Assembly (NCBI GenBank): GCA_937873255.1
Contig: CALMVM010000524.1
Coordinates: forward strand, 1 to 5,804
Source of the DNA: an uncultured Verrucomicrobiota bacterium
Lineage (GTDB): Bacteria; Verrucomicrobiota; Verrucomicrobiia; Chthoniobacterales; SZAS-18
DNA: 5,804 nt
Direction: 5' to 3'
Shown here piece by piece: positions 5,756 through 5,804 of this stretch. A program made the translations under genes and the position numbers. The stretch's first letter is position 1. Every line of letters begins with the position of its first letter. The notes beneath the pieces were generated by a model, which was not told where the DNA came from, ran no database searches, and saw only the letters and a program-made list of their open reading frames with translations.

Positions 5756-5804
5756 AAGGGATGGCCGGCGGGGCGGGGGAGAATCGTCATGGGTTGGACG
5801 GGGG
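5756..5804 (-). other. Flank upstream of rfbG, possible end of another gene
   Basis: These 49 bp precede the rfbG start. On the minus strand one frame is open from the window edge and closes at TAA 5749-5751, overlapping rfbG by 7 bp (ATGGTAA), the same arrangement as between rfbF and the methyltransferase. It reads PVQP then MTILPRPAGHPLW. Another frame closes at TGA 5787-5789, leaving a 31-bp gap to rfbG. Either could be the tail of a preceding operon gene, and the sequence is too short to choose. No promoter motif or Shine-Dalgarno is visible; the stretch is C-rich. Confidence 0.3.

Noticed and set aside
1..5804. CRISPR arrays, tRNA or rRNA genes, insertion sequences
   Set aside because: No regular repeats, cloverleaf-like sequences, transposase motifs or terminal repeats were seen; almost every base belongs to one of the seven genes.

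Overview
The window is a compact, GC-rich block of surface-polysaccharide genes, all transcribed on the minus strand, so the operon reads from about 5755 down to 1. Seven protein genes fill nearly all of it, with gaps of 2 to 54 bp or short overlaps between them. I see no RNA genes, mobile elements, CRISPR arrays or convincing terminators. The LPS/O-antigen content and the ABC-2 polysaccharide exporter permease suggest a Gram-negative bacterium. The high GC content and the absence of any recognisable Shine-Dalgarno sequence before any of the seven starts leave the phylum open; a Verrucomicrobiota- or Acidobacteriota-like source is possible but not shown.

In transcription order the genes are: rfbG (CDP-glucose 4,6-dehydratase, 5755-4649); a GmhA-like SIS-domain phosphosugar isomerase (4616-3978); a Wzm-type ABC-2 permease (3975-3151); rfbF (glucose-1-phosphate cytidylyltransferase, 3096-2323); a TylCIII/NovU-type sugar C-methyltransferase (2329-1082); an RmlC-like nucleotide-sugar 3,5-epimerase (1077-541); and an NAD(P)-dependent SDR-type reductase/epimerase (544-59). 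The last is cut short by an in-frame TAA, although family-like sequence continues beyond that stop.

Together, five of the genes form a plausible route to a CDP-linked, 3-C-methyl-branched 6-deoxyhexose: Glc-1-P to CDP-glucose (RfbF), to CDP-4-keto-6-deoxyglucose (RfbG), C-methylation next to the ketone, epimerisation at C3 and/or C5, and finally reduction of the 4-keto group. Virenose (6-deoxy-3-C-methylgulose) is the kind of product this could give. The 3-deoxygenation genes of the classical CDP-3,6-dideoxyhexose pathways (ddhC/ddhD) are not in the window. The isomerase points to a heptose-type precursor as a second sugar, and the permease points to ABC-dependent export of the finished glycan. 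Its ATPase partner (Wzt) and all glycosyltransferases must lie elsewhere.

The points most worth a second look are the C-methyl-sugar pathway built on CDP rather than dTDP, the truncated terminal reductase next to a strong hairpin at the window edge, and the isomerase and permease placed between rfbG and rfbF.
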